Positions 26,834 through 35,769 of a stretch of 37,550 bases of DNA are shown here, in pieces. The translations under genes were made by a program, and so were the position numbers. Origin of the DNA: an uncultured Pirellula sp. (lineage in GTDB: Bacteria; Planctomycetota; Planctomycetia; Pirellulales; Pirellulaceae); assembly GCA_903930765.1 (NCBI GenBank), contig CAIYZV010000322.1:1-37550 (forward strand), read 5' to 3'. Numbering within the stretch: the stretch's first letter is position 1; each line of letters opens with the position of its first letter. The notes beneath the pieces were generated by a model, which did no database searches, was not told the origin of the DNA, and was given only the letters and a program-made list of their open reading frames with translations.

Positions 26834-28240
26834 ATGAGCGAAAAACGAATCGATGACACGCATGCCCGTGTTTCACAAAAGCTTTCCGAAATCGATCCTG
26901 AGATCGCTTGGCAGGCATGGCAACCGTCTCCAGAGATTCCGTGGAATGCTGAACGGGCACGGCTCTTGTTCCGCCGAGGAGGCTTTGGAGCGAGTCCCGA
27001 GGATTTAGAATACGCACTCAAGCATTCGTCGAGCCAAGTCGTCGATCGGATGCTCGGGGCAGGGATGGGCAAGAAGAACGAGGAGTTCGAACGGGAGTCA
27101 AGCCAAATCGCGTCGTCGGTTCGCGCGGGTGGGGATGCGGAACGGTTGGGCGCGTGGTGGTTGCATCGGATGATGCATTCGCCGAGCCCGTTGGTTGAGA
27201 AAATGACGTTGTTTTGGCATGGTCATTTCGCGACTGGCGCCGATAAAGTCACCGATTCTGAGTTGATGTACGCGCAGAATCAATTGTTTCGAAAGCATGC
27301 GTTGGGGGACTTTCGAGAATTGGTCCACGCAATCTCTAAAGATGCCGCGATGCTGATTTACCTCGATAGCGAGAGCAATCGGAAAGCGCACCCCAATGAA
27401 AATTACGCTCGCGAACTCATGGAGCTGTTTTGCTTGGGGGAAGGGAATTACTCCGAACAAGACGTCCAGGAGTTGGCCCGTTGCTTTACTGGCTGGGAGG
27501 TCCGTCGAAAGATGTTCCGATTCAATCCTTACCAGCATGACTCCGGGATGAAGTCGTTGCTCGGCAGCGAGGACATCGAGTCGGGCGAGACAGCGATCGA
27601 CGTCGTACTGAGGCATGCGGAGATGCCGTTTTTTGTTGTAGACAAGCTGTTCCGCTTTTTAGTCTGCGATGAGCCCCGGCCTTCCAAGTCATTGCTACAG
27701 CCTTTGGTGAATCGATTCATCGAGTCGGGATATAAAACGGAGTCGGTGGTGCGCCAGATTTTGGAGAGCGAGTTGATGCTATCGTTATGGCCCGTCGGAA
27801 AGAAGATTCGATCGCCGGTGGAGTTTGCGGTGAACCTGACTCGGGGCCTTGATGCCACCACCAATCTCGATCGCTTGGCCAAGGCATTGAAGCCCTTGGG
27901 TCAAGCGTTGTTTTTCCCCCCAAATGTCAAAGGCTGGGATGGTGGGCGGGCGTGGATCAACTCCTCGACCTTGATTGGGCGATCCAATTTTGTCGTTGAT
28001 CTCTTGGGGGATGGCAACACCCGATTCCATGGAGGTGCGTTGGATGAGTGGGTGAAATCACAGCGTATTTCCTCGTTGGATGGCTGGATGGAGTGGTTAT
28101 CCGATTCCCTTTTGGCGATACCTTTAAAACCTGATGAACAGCTTCGATGGAAAGAGCAGATTACGTCGAGCACCAATGCCAATCACTGGCGAGCAGCCTT
28201 GATCACCCTTTCCAGAAACGCAAAACTTCAGCTTTCGTGA
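26834..28240 (+). CDS. DUF1800-family protein
   Basis: The 468-residue protein shows the family's main motifs: LLFRRGGFGASPEDLE near the N-terminus, the central MTLFWHGHFATG, and HPNENYARELMELFCLGEGNYSE with EYARE/LMELF-type residues, followed by ELARCFTGW. I see no N-terminal signal peptide, though many relatives have one. The function is unknown; DUF1800 genes are almost always next to DUF1501 genes, as here, with a 69 bp gap. Together they are widespread in planctomycetes and in some proteobacteria, where a role in envelope or polymer metabolism has been suggested. Confidence 0.93.
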   Translation: MSEKRIDDTHARVSQKLSEIDPEIAWQAWQPSPEIPWNAERARLLFRRGGFGASPEDLEYALKHSSSQVVDRMLGAGMGKKNEEFERESSQIASSVRAGGDAERLGAWWLHRMMHSPSPLVEKMTLFWHGHFATGADKVTDSELMYAQNQLFRKHALGDFRELVHAISKDAAMLIYLDSESNRKAHPNENYARELMELFCLGEGNYSEQDVQELARCFTGWEVRRKMFRFNPYQHDSGMKSLLGSEDIESGETAIDVVLRHAEMPFFVVDKLFRFLVCDEPRPSKSLLQPLVNRFIESGYKTESVVRQILESELMLSLWPVGKKIRSPVEFAVNLTRGLDATTNLDRLAKALKPLGQALFFPPNVKGWDGGRAWINSSTLIGRSNFVVDLLGDGNTRFHGGALDEWVKSQRISSLDGWMEWLSDSLLAIPLKPDEQLRWKEQITSSTNANHWRAALITLSRNAKLQLS

Positions 28241-28309
28241 AGTTGCGATTTGATTGCTAGAAGAGTTTGATTCGGTGGAGCTTTAATCGGCGGAGAAATG
28301 AGGAGTTCA

Positions 28310-29605
28310 ATGAAGCGTAGAACATTCGCAACGGGAGCTATTACTGCAGCTGCAGGCTTGGCAATCGATTCGACCTGCCAAGGCCGTTGGATGCGGACTT
28401 TGGCGTCTGAATTGCATGCGCGAGCATCCTCGCTCTATCGATCCGATCGGGTGGTGGTCGTGATTCAATTGTCGGGGGGGAACGACGGGCTCAATACCGT
28501 AATTCCGCATCGACACGAGTTGTACCGTAAAGCCCGTCCGAAATTGGGGGTTTCCTCAAGCGATGTGATTGAGGTCACAGACGGTTTGGGGCTTCACCCG
28601 TCCCTGAAATCCTTAGACCGGGTTCTATCAGATGGTCGGTTGAGTATCGTTCAAGGGGTTGGGTACGAGTCACCCAATCGTTCCCATTTCGAGTCGATGG
28701 ATATCTGGCAGTCCTGCCGGCACAAAAAAGATCGCGCTCCATCGGGATGGATAGGTCGCTGGATCTCGGAGTATCAAGCCTCCGAGCGTCCGGATTCGCT
28801 CGGTGTTCACGTCGGGGCCGAGTCGTTACCAATGGCATTTTTAGAGCGAGGTGTCCAAGTCCCATCGGTTGCATCGCTGGAGCAAATGAGACTGAAAGCC
28901 AAGGTGGAGCAAGTTGGTTCCACGGACGTTGGTGGGGACGTCGCATCCTCACTGATGAAGGGAGACGAGCGAGGTGCATCCGAAGGAGAGGATGCCGAGT
29001 TGGGGCTGTTAGGGTTTGTGGAGACGAGCACCAGCGCAGCGATTGCGGCGAGTGAAAGGCTCGAGATGACATTGGCCCAAACTACGGCGCCTACCGGTTT
29101 TCCATCCAGCCGTCTCAGTGAAAAGCTGCAAGTGATATCCCGATTGATATTGGCGGGTGTAAGCACGCAGATTTATTACGTAACGCTGGATGGTTTTGAC
29201 ACACACGCGAATCAACCTGCAGCGCACGAAGCGCTGTTGCGACAATGGTCCGAAGCGGTCGCTGCATTTACCGCCAGGATGAAAGAAGCAGGACACGAGG
29301 ATCGTGTGCTGGTGATGACATTCAGTGAATTCGGTCGGCGAGTGGCTGAAAATGCGAGTCTCGGAACAGACCACGGCGCGGCGGCGCCGATGTTTCTCGC
29401 AGGCCCAAAACTTCCAAATTTGCTGGTCGGAGATCATCCCAGCTTGAGCGATTTAGACGATGGTGACCTCAAGTTTGGTATCGATTTTCGCGCAGTGTAT
29501 GCCGCGGTGATTGAAGATTGGTTGGGGACATCGAGTTTAAAGTCGCTCGATGGCGATTACCGCCAATCTGCCACCGGATTGCAGTTATTTGCGAATCGAT
29601 CCTGA
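28310..29605 (+). CDS. DUF1501-family protein with Tat-like signal
   Basis: A 431-residue protein with an alkaline phosphatase/sulfatase-like fold. VVVVIQLSGGNDGLNTVIPH near the N-terminus, SHFESMDIWQS, DGFDTHANQ and EFGRRVAENASLGTDHG near the C-terminus are DUF1501 signatures, with Asp and His residues placed like metal ligands. The start MKRRTFATGAITAAAGLA has a twin-arginine motif and alanine-rich core, so Tat export is likely. ATG at 28310 is chosen over 28298 because AGGAG (28301-28305) precedes it. It follows the DUF1800 gene and is 43 bp before the deacetylase-family gene. Confidence 0.93.
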   Translation: MKRRTFATGAITAAAGLAIDSTCQGRWMRTLASELHARASSLYRSDRVVVVIQLSGGNDGLNTVIPHRHELYRKARPKLGVSSSDVIEVTDGLGLHPSLKSLDRVLSDGRLSIVQGVGYESPNRSHFESMDIWQSCRHKKDRAPSGWIGRWISEYQASERPDSLGVHVGAESLPMAFLERGVQVPSVASLEQMRLKAKVEQVGSTDVGGDVASSLMKGDERGASEGEDAELGLLGFVETSTSAAIAASERLEMTLAQTTAPTGFPSSRLSEKLQVISRLILAGVSTQIYYVTLDGFDTHANQPAAHEALLRQWSEAVAAFTARMKEAGHEDRVLVMTFSEFGRRVAENASLGTDHGAAAPMFLAGPKLPNLLVGDHPSLSDLDDGDLKFGIDFRAVYAAVIEDWLGTSSLKSLDGDYRQSATGLQLFANRS

Positions 29606-29648
29606 TTGACTAATTGCAATGATTTCACAAGTTGAGCGAGGCTGAACG

Positions 29649-30596
29649 GTGCTCCTATACTCCAGTGATCTGTTTGAGAAGCATGATACGGGTACTCACC
29701 CTGAATGCGTGGCTCGCATTCAGAACGTGAATGCGATGCTCAAAGAAAAAGGTTGGGACGATCGATGTGTTCGACCCAGTTGGATGGCAGCGAGTCTTGA
29801 GCAATGCCGACGAAATCACGACAGCGAGTATTTGGAGCAACTGCATCGGTGGAGCCGCGAGAATGCGGGGCGTGTTGAATCCGATACGTTGGTGTCTACG
29901 GGATCGTGGGATGCCGCAATGGTCGGGGCTGGCGCTGTTTGCGACGCCGTGGATCGATTGTGGGCCAAGCAAGACAAGGCAGCGTTTTGTGCGATTAGGC
30001 CTCCCGGGCATCATGCGCTCAAAGACGCGCCGATGGGCTTCTGCGTCTTGAACAATGTATCGATTGGGGCTCTGCATGCCCGATCGCTCGGGTTTGAACG
30101 CGTGCTCATTGTGGATTGGGATGTGCATCACGGGAATGGTACGCAGAACTCCTTTTGGACCGATCCTCTCGTTGGGTTTGTCTCGATCCATCGCTTTCCC
30201 TTTTATCCGGGGACAGGGACGCGGGAAGAGCGAGGCGCAGGGGCTGGGTTGGGAACGACAGTCAATATTCCTGTACCCGCAGAGACTCCTGCTAAAGATT
30301 TTTTGGCCATGTTAGCGGACGAGACAGAGCGACTCGCGAAGGCATTGAAGCCTGATATTATCTTTCTCAGTGCGGGCTTCGACGCCCATCGCGCCGATCC
30401 TGTGGGTGGGCTGACGTTGGAGTCGGAGCACTACGAAGAAGCGGGCCAGTGGATTGCGCAATTGGCCAATGACTATTGCGGCGGACGATTGGTGTCCTTG
30501 CTCGAGGGGGGATACCACTTGCAAAAGATGCCAGAGTGCGTCGATGCGCACTTGGCTGGTATCACTAAGGCAGCGTCGTCATCGTCACCGGAGTAA
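29649..30596 (+). CDS. Histone-deacetylase-family (acetylpolyamine / acetoin-utilisation type) hydrolase
   Basis: A 315-residue zinc amidohydrolase of the arginase/deacetylase fold. HPECVARIQNVNAML marks the entry region. IRPPGHHALKDAPMGFC has the two active-site His residues, VLIVDWDVHHGNGTQ carries the metal-binding Asp and His, and LSAGFDAHRADPVGGLTL carries the second Asp. In bacteria such enzymes act on acetylated polyamines or similar small amides, or on proteins. The GTG start at 29649 follows GAGG at 29637-29640. Its 3' end overlaps the convergent VWA gene by 32 bp. The catalytic set appears complete. Confidence 0.94.
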   Translation: MLLYSSDLFEKHDTGTHPECVARIQNVNAMLKEKGWDDRCVRPSWMAASLEQCRRNHDSEYLEQLHRWSRENAGRVESDTLVSTGSWDAAMVGAGAVCDAVDRLWAKQDKAAFCAIRPPGHHALKDAPMGFCVLNNVSIGALHARSLGFERVLIVDWDVHHGNGTQNSFWTDPLVGFVSIHRFPFYPGTGTREERGAGAGLGTTVNIPVPAETPAKDFLAMLADETERLAKALKPDIIFLSAGFDAHRADPVGGLTLESEHYEEAGQWIAQLANDYCGGRLVSLLEGGYHLQKMPECVDAHLAGITKAASSSSPE

Positions 30597-31743
30597 AAAC
30601 GCCATCATTCTCGTCGGCGATAAGCTTGAGAGTCATAAATCCAACATTGCTATGCAGGAGTACCGTATGGATAGGAATCAGGGTTCGATCCTTTCCTTGG
30701 TCGTCAATTTCGTGATTGTAAATCTGAAGCTCACTCAGAGTGTTGTCACGGATCTCACCGTCTGACAGCAAGAAGATTGCGTCTGGTTTCAGTTGCATCG
30801 CAATTCCGATCGATGAGGCGGGCAGCGTATTGCTACCGTGATTGATGGAACCGACCCACTGATTCAGTCGGTAGATGTTGTCCTTGGTTGGCTGAAGGAA
30901 TTTGCCGGTTGGCGGAAGTTTCCCGAACATCGGATGGGCTTGCGAATCGAAGCTGATGACGAAGAACTCTTGGTCGGGAGACAGGCTCTGGATCGCGCGA
31001 ATCAGTTCCCGTCTCAGCGTGGCCCAGCGTGTTCCTTGAAGCATGGATTTCGAACTGTCGATGACGAAGACAAACCTATGCCCGGCTGCGTAGGTGCCAA
31101 AGAAGGACGCACCAGGTTTTGCATAATCCACTTTGCCGCGTCCTTGGGACGCACCGTCGTCGATTCCGTCACCACTCGCCGCTCCATCCGCGAAGATCGC
31201 TTCGGACGCTTCTGCAAACGCACTGCTTTGCAAATTGGAAGGAAGGTTGTTCGAGGCATTCACGGATTCAGCAGCCACGAGCGACTTAGGAATGGCAATC
31301 TCCAATGCTTCGGTCGATGGAGTGGAAGGCGGGGGAGCTCCCGCGTCGGATGCGGCCGTTTTCGATGCGATTTCAAATTGGGTCAGTTCCTCGGAAACCG
31401 AGTCTCCGCTGTCGGACAAGCTCAAGGAGAAGTTCGACAGCTTTCCTCCCGACCCGACCAGCATCATCAGGGACATTGAGACGAGAAGTGCCAAGTGAAC
31501 GCAGAGGCTCGTCGTGAAGGCGGATATCGATTGAACACTTTTCCTAGATAGACCATGGCGTGGGGATGACTCGGCTGCGGAACTCGATTGCGAAACTTTT
31601 GATGATTCGATCACCGCGGATTCGATCACCGCGGATTCGATCACCGCGGATTCGATCACCGCGGATTCTTTCATCGCGGATTCTTTCATCGCAGTGTTCG
31701 CAGTAGCCTGCTTCTTCGCCGTAACTGGCATGATGTGGTTCAT
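30565..31743 (-). CDS. Membrane-anchored VWA-domain protein with N-terminal AVIES repeats
   Basis: A 392-residue protein. The N-terminus has two MKESA-like and four VIESA-like repeats (residues about 19-47). One membrane helix follows (about 75-97), then a Ser/Ala/Pro-rich spacer and a C-terminal von Willebrand factor A domain. The MIDAS motif DSSKS is at 229-233, Thr306 lies in GSNTLPAS, and LLSDGE has Asp at 328, so metal binding looks possible. VWA domains mediate metal-dependent protein contacts. The layout of short cytoplasmic N-terminus, one helix and extracytoplasmic domain matches its larger neighbour, seven bases upstream on the same strand. The 3' end overlaps the deacetylase gene by 32 bp. 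Confidence 0.85.
   Translation of the reverse strand: MNHIMPVTAKKQATANTAMKESAMKESAVIESAVIESAVIESAVIESSKVSQSSSAAESSPRHGLSRKSVQSISAFTTSLCVHLALLVSMSLMMLVGSGGKLSNFSLSLSDSGDSVSEELTQFEIASKTAASDAGAPPPSTPSTEALEIAIPKSLVAAESVNASNNLPSNLQSSAFAEASEAIFADGAASGDGIDDGASQGRGKVDYAKPGASFFGTYAAGHRFVFVIDSSKSMLQGTRWATLRRELIRAIQSLSPDQEFFVISFDSQAHPMFGKLPPTGKFLQPTKDNIYRLNQWVGSINHGSNTLPASSIGIAMQLKPDAIFLLSDGEIRDNTLSELQIYNHEIDDQGKDRTLIPIHTVLLHSNVGFMTLKLIADENDGVFTPVTMTTLP
31606..31695 (-). repeat. 15 bp tandem repeat, six units, coding
   Basis: TTCGATCACCGCGGA is repeated exactly at 31606-31620, 31621-31635, 31636-31650 and 31651-31665. Two diverged units follow at 31666-31680 and 31681-31695. Each unit adds five residues (VIESA or MKESA) to the N-terminus of the VWA protein. 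Confidence 0.95.
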
Positions 31744-31749
31744 TGGCGG

Positions 31750-33339
31750 TTACGGAGTAGGTTTCTGGAAGGGTGACTTCTGGGGACGCGGGATGAAGCG
31801 ATAGGTTCCCTCGTTTTCCGAAGCGAGCGTTCGCATGCTTTTTTCAAACTCGTCTCGAAAAAAATGGATGACATGGATAGGTACCTTGGGTCCTCCGTCG
31901 GATAGAAAGTCTTTCGATCGATTCATCTCACGGACCTTCGCCGTCCAGTCGTCGACTTTGGTGTCGCCGTCGAAAAGTAGGAAAATGCCATCGGGTTGCA
32001 TCGCGATTGCGGCCTGGAGTGCATCGATAGGAGGGCGTCCATCCTTTTGAATCCTAACTTGCCCGATCCATTCCATGGTCTTGCTCAGATTTTCTGGATT
32101 TGCTGGAATCGGGCGAGTTTCGGCATCCTGGCCCCGAAAAGTCATCGATTCGAGTTCCCCACCAAAAAAGGAAATGTGGAACCGTTGCTTCGGCTTCATG
32201 GAACTGAGGGAACGAATGATTTGATCCTTGGCCGCTTCGAAAGCCTTGTCGCGTCGCATGCTGGGGGAGCTATCGACGACATAGACGAAGGTATTTCCAA
32301 CCGCTTTGGAGCCGAAGAACTCCGCTCCTTGCAAAAGTTTTGTCCCTGCCGACATAGCGGATTGAGATTGCCCAAACATGGAACTGGCCAAGGTCTCAGC
32401 AGTCATAGGGGGTGGGCCGACCGCCAATTTCTCGAGTGACGATGCGACTTGAGGGTTTTGAACGAGTTCGGAAGGGGGAGTCCATTCGGGCGTTGGGATC
32501 GAAGTGGACTCCATCGCATCGAGGCTCGTCGGGGATTCCAGGGGTGTTTCGAGGATAACGTCATCGGTTTCAATGCTGGAAGCAGAGATGGACAACACGG
32601 CGCTGGGGCGTGTCACCGCGATGACCCAAAAGCTGAATAGAACCAGTAAGCAACCATGCACCAAGATGCTGACCCAGATATCTGGTGATGCGATTCGGCG
32701 ACGCTTTGTTTTCGGATTAGGCTTTGCGAGGCTCTCTCGATGGAGCGTCTTGCTAGGTCGATTTCTAGGATCCGGTGCGCGATCTGTTTTGGCGGCAGGG
32801 CTATTGGCATTGGGGGGCGACCAATGGAGTAGCCTTTCTTTTGCTGCGAGTTCCATCACCGCCCAGGGGCTCGATGTGGTTGAGGTTTTCCAAGGGTAAC
32901 CAGCAGCGGCATCGAATGTGCCGAACAAGCCTCCTGGAAGGGACGGAGATGCGATATGTTCGTGAGATCGGTCGTTGCGATGGTGGGTCAGATCCGGAGA
33001 TTCCGGAGATTGGGTGTATCCCGGTTGTTTGGGGGCCAACTCGACGGTTGTTGCAACCATCAAATTGCTGACGGTTCCATGCGAATCCAGCGTTGAGGGA
33101 TCGAGCGGGGAAGAGTGGATTGGTGTCGTGGTGGGAGCGATACGTTGGTCCAACCACACCCGGAGCCTCGAATCGTTTCCTTGTTCGGCTTCTGAGATAG
33201 CTTCGAGCAGGGTTGCGTAGGCGGCGCGGTACCTGGCCGCTTGTTCTTGGTATTGCAAGGTTGCCAATGCGAGTCGGCCTCGTTCGAGGAGGCCTCGGTC
33301 GAGTTCTCGCATTGGATCCTTAGTTGGTGAGTTAGCCAT
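31750..33339 (-). CDS. Membrane-anchored VWA-domain protein, paralogue of the downstream gene
   Basis: A 529-residue protein from ATG at 33339 (GTG at 33345 is possible). Residues 1-60 are helical (LDRGLLERGRLALATLQYQ), followed by a long low-complexity, Ser/Pro/Thr-rich region. One membrane helix (about 222-242, VSILVHGCLLVLFSFWVIAV) precedes a second spacer and a C-terminal VWA domain with DSSPS at 356-360 and LLFDGD. The position equivalent to the MIDAS Thr falls in GRPPIDAL without a Thr, so metal binding may be weakened. The stretch EFFGSKAVGNTFVYVVDSS aligns with SFFGTYAAGHRFVFVIDSS of the next gene, showing common ancestry. The two genes are separated by 6 bp. Confidence 0.85.
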   Translation of the reverse strand: MANSPTKDPMRELDRGLLERGRLALATLQYQEQAARYRAAYATLLEAISEAEQGNDSRLRVWLDQRIAPTTTPIHSSPLDPSTLDSHGTVSNLMVATTVELAPKQPGYTQSPESPDLTHHRNDRSHEHIASPSLPGGLFGTFDAAAGYPWKTSTTSSPWAVMELAAKERLLHWSPPNANSPAAKTDRAPDPRNRPSKTLHRESLAKPNPKTKRRRIASPDIWVSILVHGCLLVLFSFWVIAVTRPSAVLSISASSIETDDVILETPLESPTSLDAMESTSIPTPEWTPPSELVQNPQVASSLEKLAVGPPPMTAETLASSMFGQSQSAMSAGTKLLQGAEFFGSKAVGNTFVYVVDSSPSMRRDKAFEAAKDQIIRSLSSMKPKQRFHISFFGGELESMTFRGQDAETRPIPANPENLSKTMEWIGQVRIQKDGRPPIDALQAAIAMQPDGIFLLFDGDTKVDDWTAKVREMNRSKDFLSDGGPKVPIHVIHFFRDEFEKSMRTLASENEGTYRFIPRPQKSPFQKPTP

Positions 33340-33475
33340 TCGCACTCTGAGTTCGCAATGAACGATTGGGGCCTACATCCCAGGGTAACCACCTAATTCT
33401 TGGGGATTCGAGTCCAAAGAGCAAGCAGCAAAGTAGCGAGAAATCGGTGGCGAATGCTGCGATTTGGTGGGAAGC

Positions 33476-34186
33476 CTAGGGGGGCGATAGCTTTGATTTT
33501 AGAAGGGACCGGCGAGAATCTATGCGATCGATGGTTGCTTGTTGTTGGGTCACGATGGGAAGTTGGTCGAGCCAGTTGATCAGTTCGTTGACTGCTGTTT
33601 CGTCACCGGTTTTCTTCCAATCAAGGCATTGAGTGATTGCAGATTGGGCGGTGATCTCAAACAGGGTTTCCTCGAAATCGTTGGGATTCTTCGCGTCTTC
33701 AGCAGCTTCCAGGAGATCTGGAATCGGGAAATAGAACTCCTTGAGAGCGAGTTGCTGCACAAATGGCCATAGAACCGTTGCGAGGCTCGGGTTTGCGTTG
33801 GACCATGCTCCCCAATAATCGGCTCGGTCGGCATTGGTTTGCTTGAGTGCCTCGACAAGGGTGCTCGACGGATGGGTCTCGGAACGGCCAGCGAGGGTGG
33901 TGACGTGCCAAACCGGTGCGCCGGATATCGTCTTGAGATGCTTGAGGACATCGGTTTGGGTGACGGACACAGCGGGTCCCAATGCCGTTTTCGTGAGGAC
34001 GATTTTCGTGCCAGGAACTCGACTGTAAGAAAACGTTCGCGTTTGAAAATTGTTCGGGCTGAACTCGGTACCTTGAATCAAGGCCGTCGAGAATAAAAAC
34101 ATGAGTCCACCGAAAAAACACACCACAAGAATGAGCAGTATCGGGATTAGATACGAGTTTCCGGATTTCTTTTTGTGCTGGTTCAT
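33476..34186 (-). CDS. Single-pass membrane-anchored protein of unknown function
   Basis: A 236-residue protein from ATG at 34186. MNQHKKKSGNSYLIP is a basic N-terminus followed by the membrane helix ILLILVVCFFGGLMFLFSTAL, after which a soluble region is predicted outside the membrane. The frame is open to 34579, but the upstream 131 residues are antisense to scpB and have no recognisable content. The extracytoplasmic part has a helical C-terminus (WLDQLPIVTQQQATIDRID) and no motif I know. It is upstream of the VWA pair on the same strand with a 136 bp gap, so a functional link is possible. It is divergent from scpB. Confidence 0.65.
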   Translation of the reverse strand: MNQHKKKSGNSYLIPILLILVVCFFGGLMFLFSTALIQGTEFSPNNFQTRTFSYSRVPGTKIVLTKTALGPAVSVTQTDVLKHLKTISGAPVWHVTTLAGRSETHPSSTLVEALKQTNADRADYWGAWSNANPSLATVLWPFVQQLALKEFYFPIPDLLEAAEDAKNPNDFEETLFEITAQSAITQCLDWKKTGDETAVNELINWLDQLPIVTQQQATIDRIDSRRSLLKSKLSPP

Positions 34187-34418
34187 GGTGCCTTTGAACG
34201 GCGGAGGCAACGGGTGGCAAGCAGTCAATAGCTCAAGTTTTTCTGCAACAGCGATACAGAGTTTAACATTTCCTTGCGTTTCGAGGCGGACTTCTTCGAC
34301 CGCACCGGAACATTCAGGGACTTGCACGCGGACCCGCGATGGGCATGATGAAGCGATCCCGCCTTCCGCTCGACGTGCCGCGGTGGAAGCCGTTTTCCGG
34401 ACCCTATGGAGTTTTCCA

Positions 34419-35042
34419 ATGGCCCCATCGAAGAAAAACGCGACGTACTCCGAGTCGCAGGCTCGGGAGGTAGAAGCCGTCCTTTTTCTATCGCGAGAAC
34501 CGATTTCTGCGAGGAAAATTGCCGCGTTAACGGGACTTCCCGATCCCACCGCCGCTCGTTCGATGATCGAGTTGCTCAATGCAAAGTATGACGCGGGCGG
34601 GCGGGCATACCGGGTCGAAGAAGTCGCCGGTGGATTGCAACTCCTTACGCGGCAGCAGTTTGCGCCTTGGTTGCGGCGATTGGATCTGGTTCCGCAAGAG
34701 CAAGTTTTGAGTCATGGAATGCTGGAAACGCTGGCGATAATCGCTTACCGACAACCGATTGTCCGGGCGGAAATCGAGGCCATTCGCGGCGTGAACTCGG
34801 ATGAGGTGCTGCGGCAGTTGATGCAGCGAGATTTGGTAAGGATTGCGGGTCGTCACGAAGAATTGGGCCGTCCCTATCTTTATGAGACAACCCGTCAATT
34901 CTTGCAACAATTTGGGCTTCAATCGCTCGACAATCTCCCACGAGTCCAAAAGATTCGGGCGGCGGAAGCCGAAATTGCCAATCGACGAAGCGACCCAGTT
35001 TCCGGTGCCCAGATCCCGTTTGGAAGTTCGGAAAAAACTTAG
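34419..35042 (+). CDS. scpB: Segregation and condensation protein B
   Basis: ScpB joins ScpA and SMC in the bacterial condensin complex that organises and segregates the chromosome. From ATG at 34419 the protein has 207 residues, within the family range. REVEAVLFLSREPISARKIA is the first winged-helix segment, and MLETLAIIAYRQPIVRAEIEAIRGVNSDEV is the highly conserved family core, followed by LGRPYLYETTRQFLQQFGL. The frame is open upstream to 34101, but that part overlaps the divergent gene's 5' region and lacks family similarity. No scpA or smc is in the window. Confidence 0.95.
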   Translation: MAPSKKNATYSESQAREVEAVLFLSREPISARKIAALTGLPDPTAARSMIELLNAKYDAGGRAYRVEEVAGGLQLLTRQQFAPWLRRLDLVPQEQVLSHGMLETLAIIAYRQPIVRAEIEAIRGVNSDEVLRQLMQRDLVRIAGRHEELGRPYLYETTRQFLQQFGLQSLDNLPRVQKIRAAEAEIANRRSDPVSGAQIPFGSSEKT

Positions 35043-35161
35043 GTTTTCGTGAACCTTGAGTTGACCGCTAGCACATCGCGCCGAAATCGTTAGAACAGTA
35101 GAGTTGGTAACAGGTTACAAATCGGTTTTTCGTCTCCAGGAATTGTCTCGAAAGAAGCAAG

Positions 35162-35578
<417 letters not shown>

Positions 35579-35696
35579 TCGTCCTGCCTAACCTCATTTC
35601 GATCCGTGGATTATTCTCAACCGTAGAACTCCACAGGTTGGTTTTGCGTGAAGTAGCGGTTGTCTCGCTGACCAACACATTGGCTTATTGATTGTG

Positions 35697-35728
35697 AACC
35701 CCGTGTGGTCTCTCGCACGGGGTTTTTT
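35697..35728 (+). terminator. Intrinsic terminator after the acidic protein gene
   Basis: AACCCCGTG at 35697-35705 pairs with CACGGGGTT at 35716-35724 (9 bp, 10 nt loop), followed directly by a T-run to 35728. It separates the acidic gene from the hemX-hemA operon, which begins 41 bp later. Confidence 0.85.
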
Positions 35729-35769
35729 GTTGAAGAAAGTTAGAAACACAAGACCGAGGTGACGCTTGC

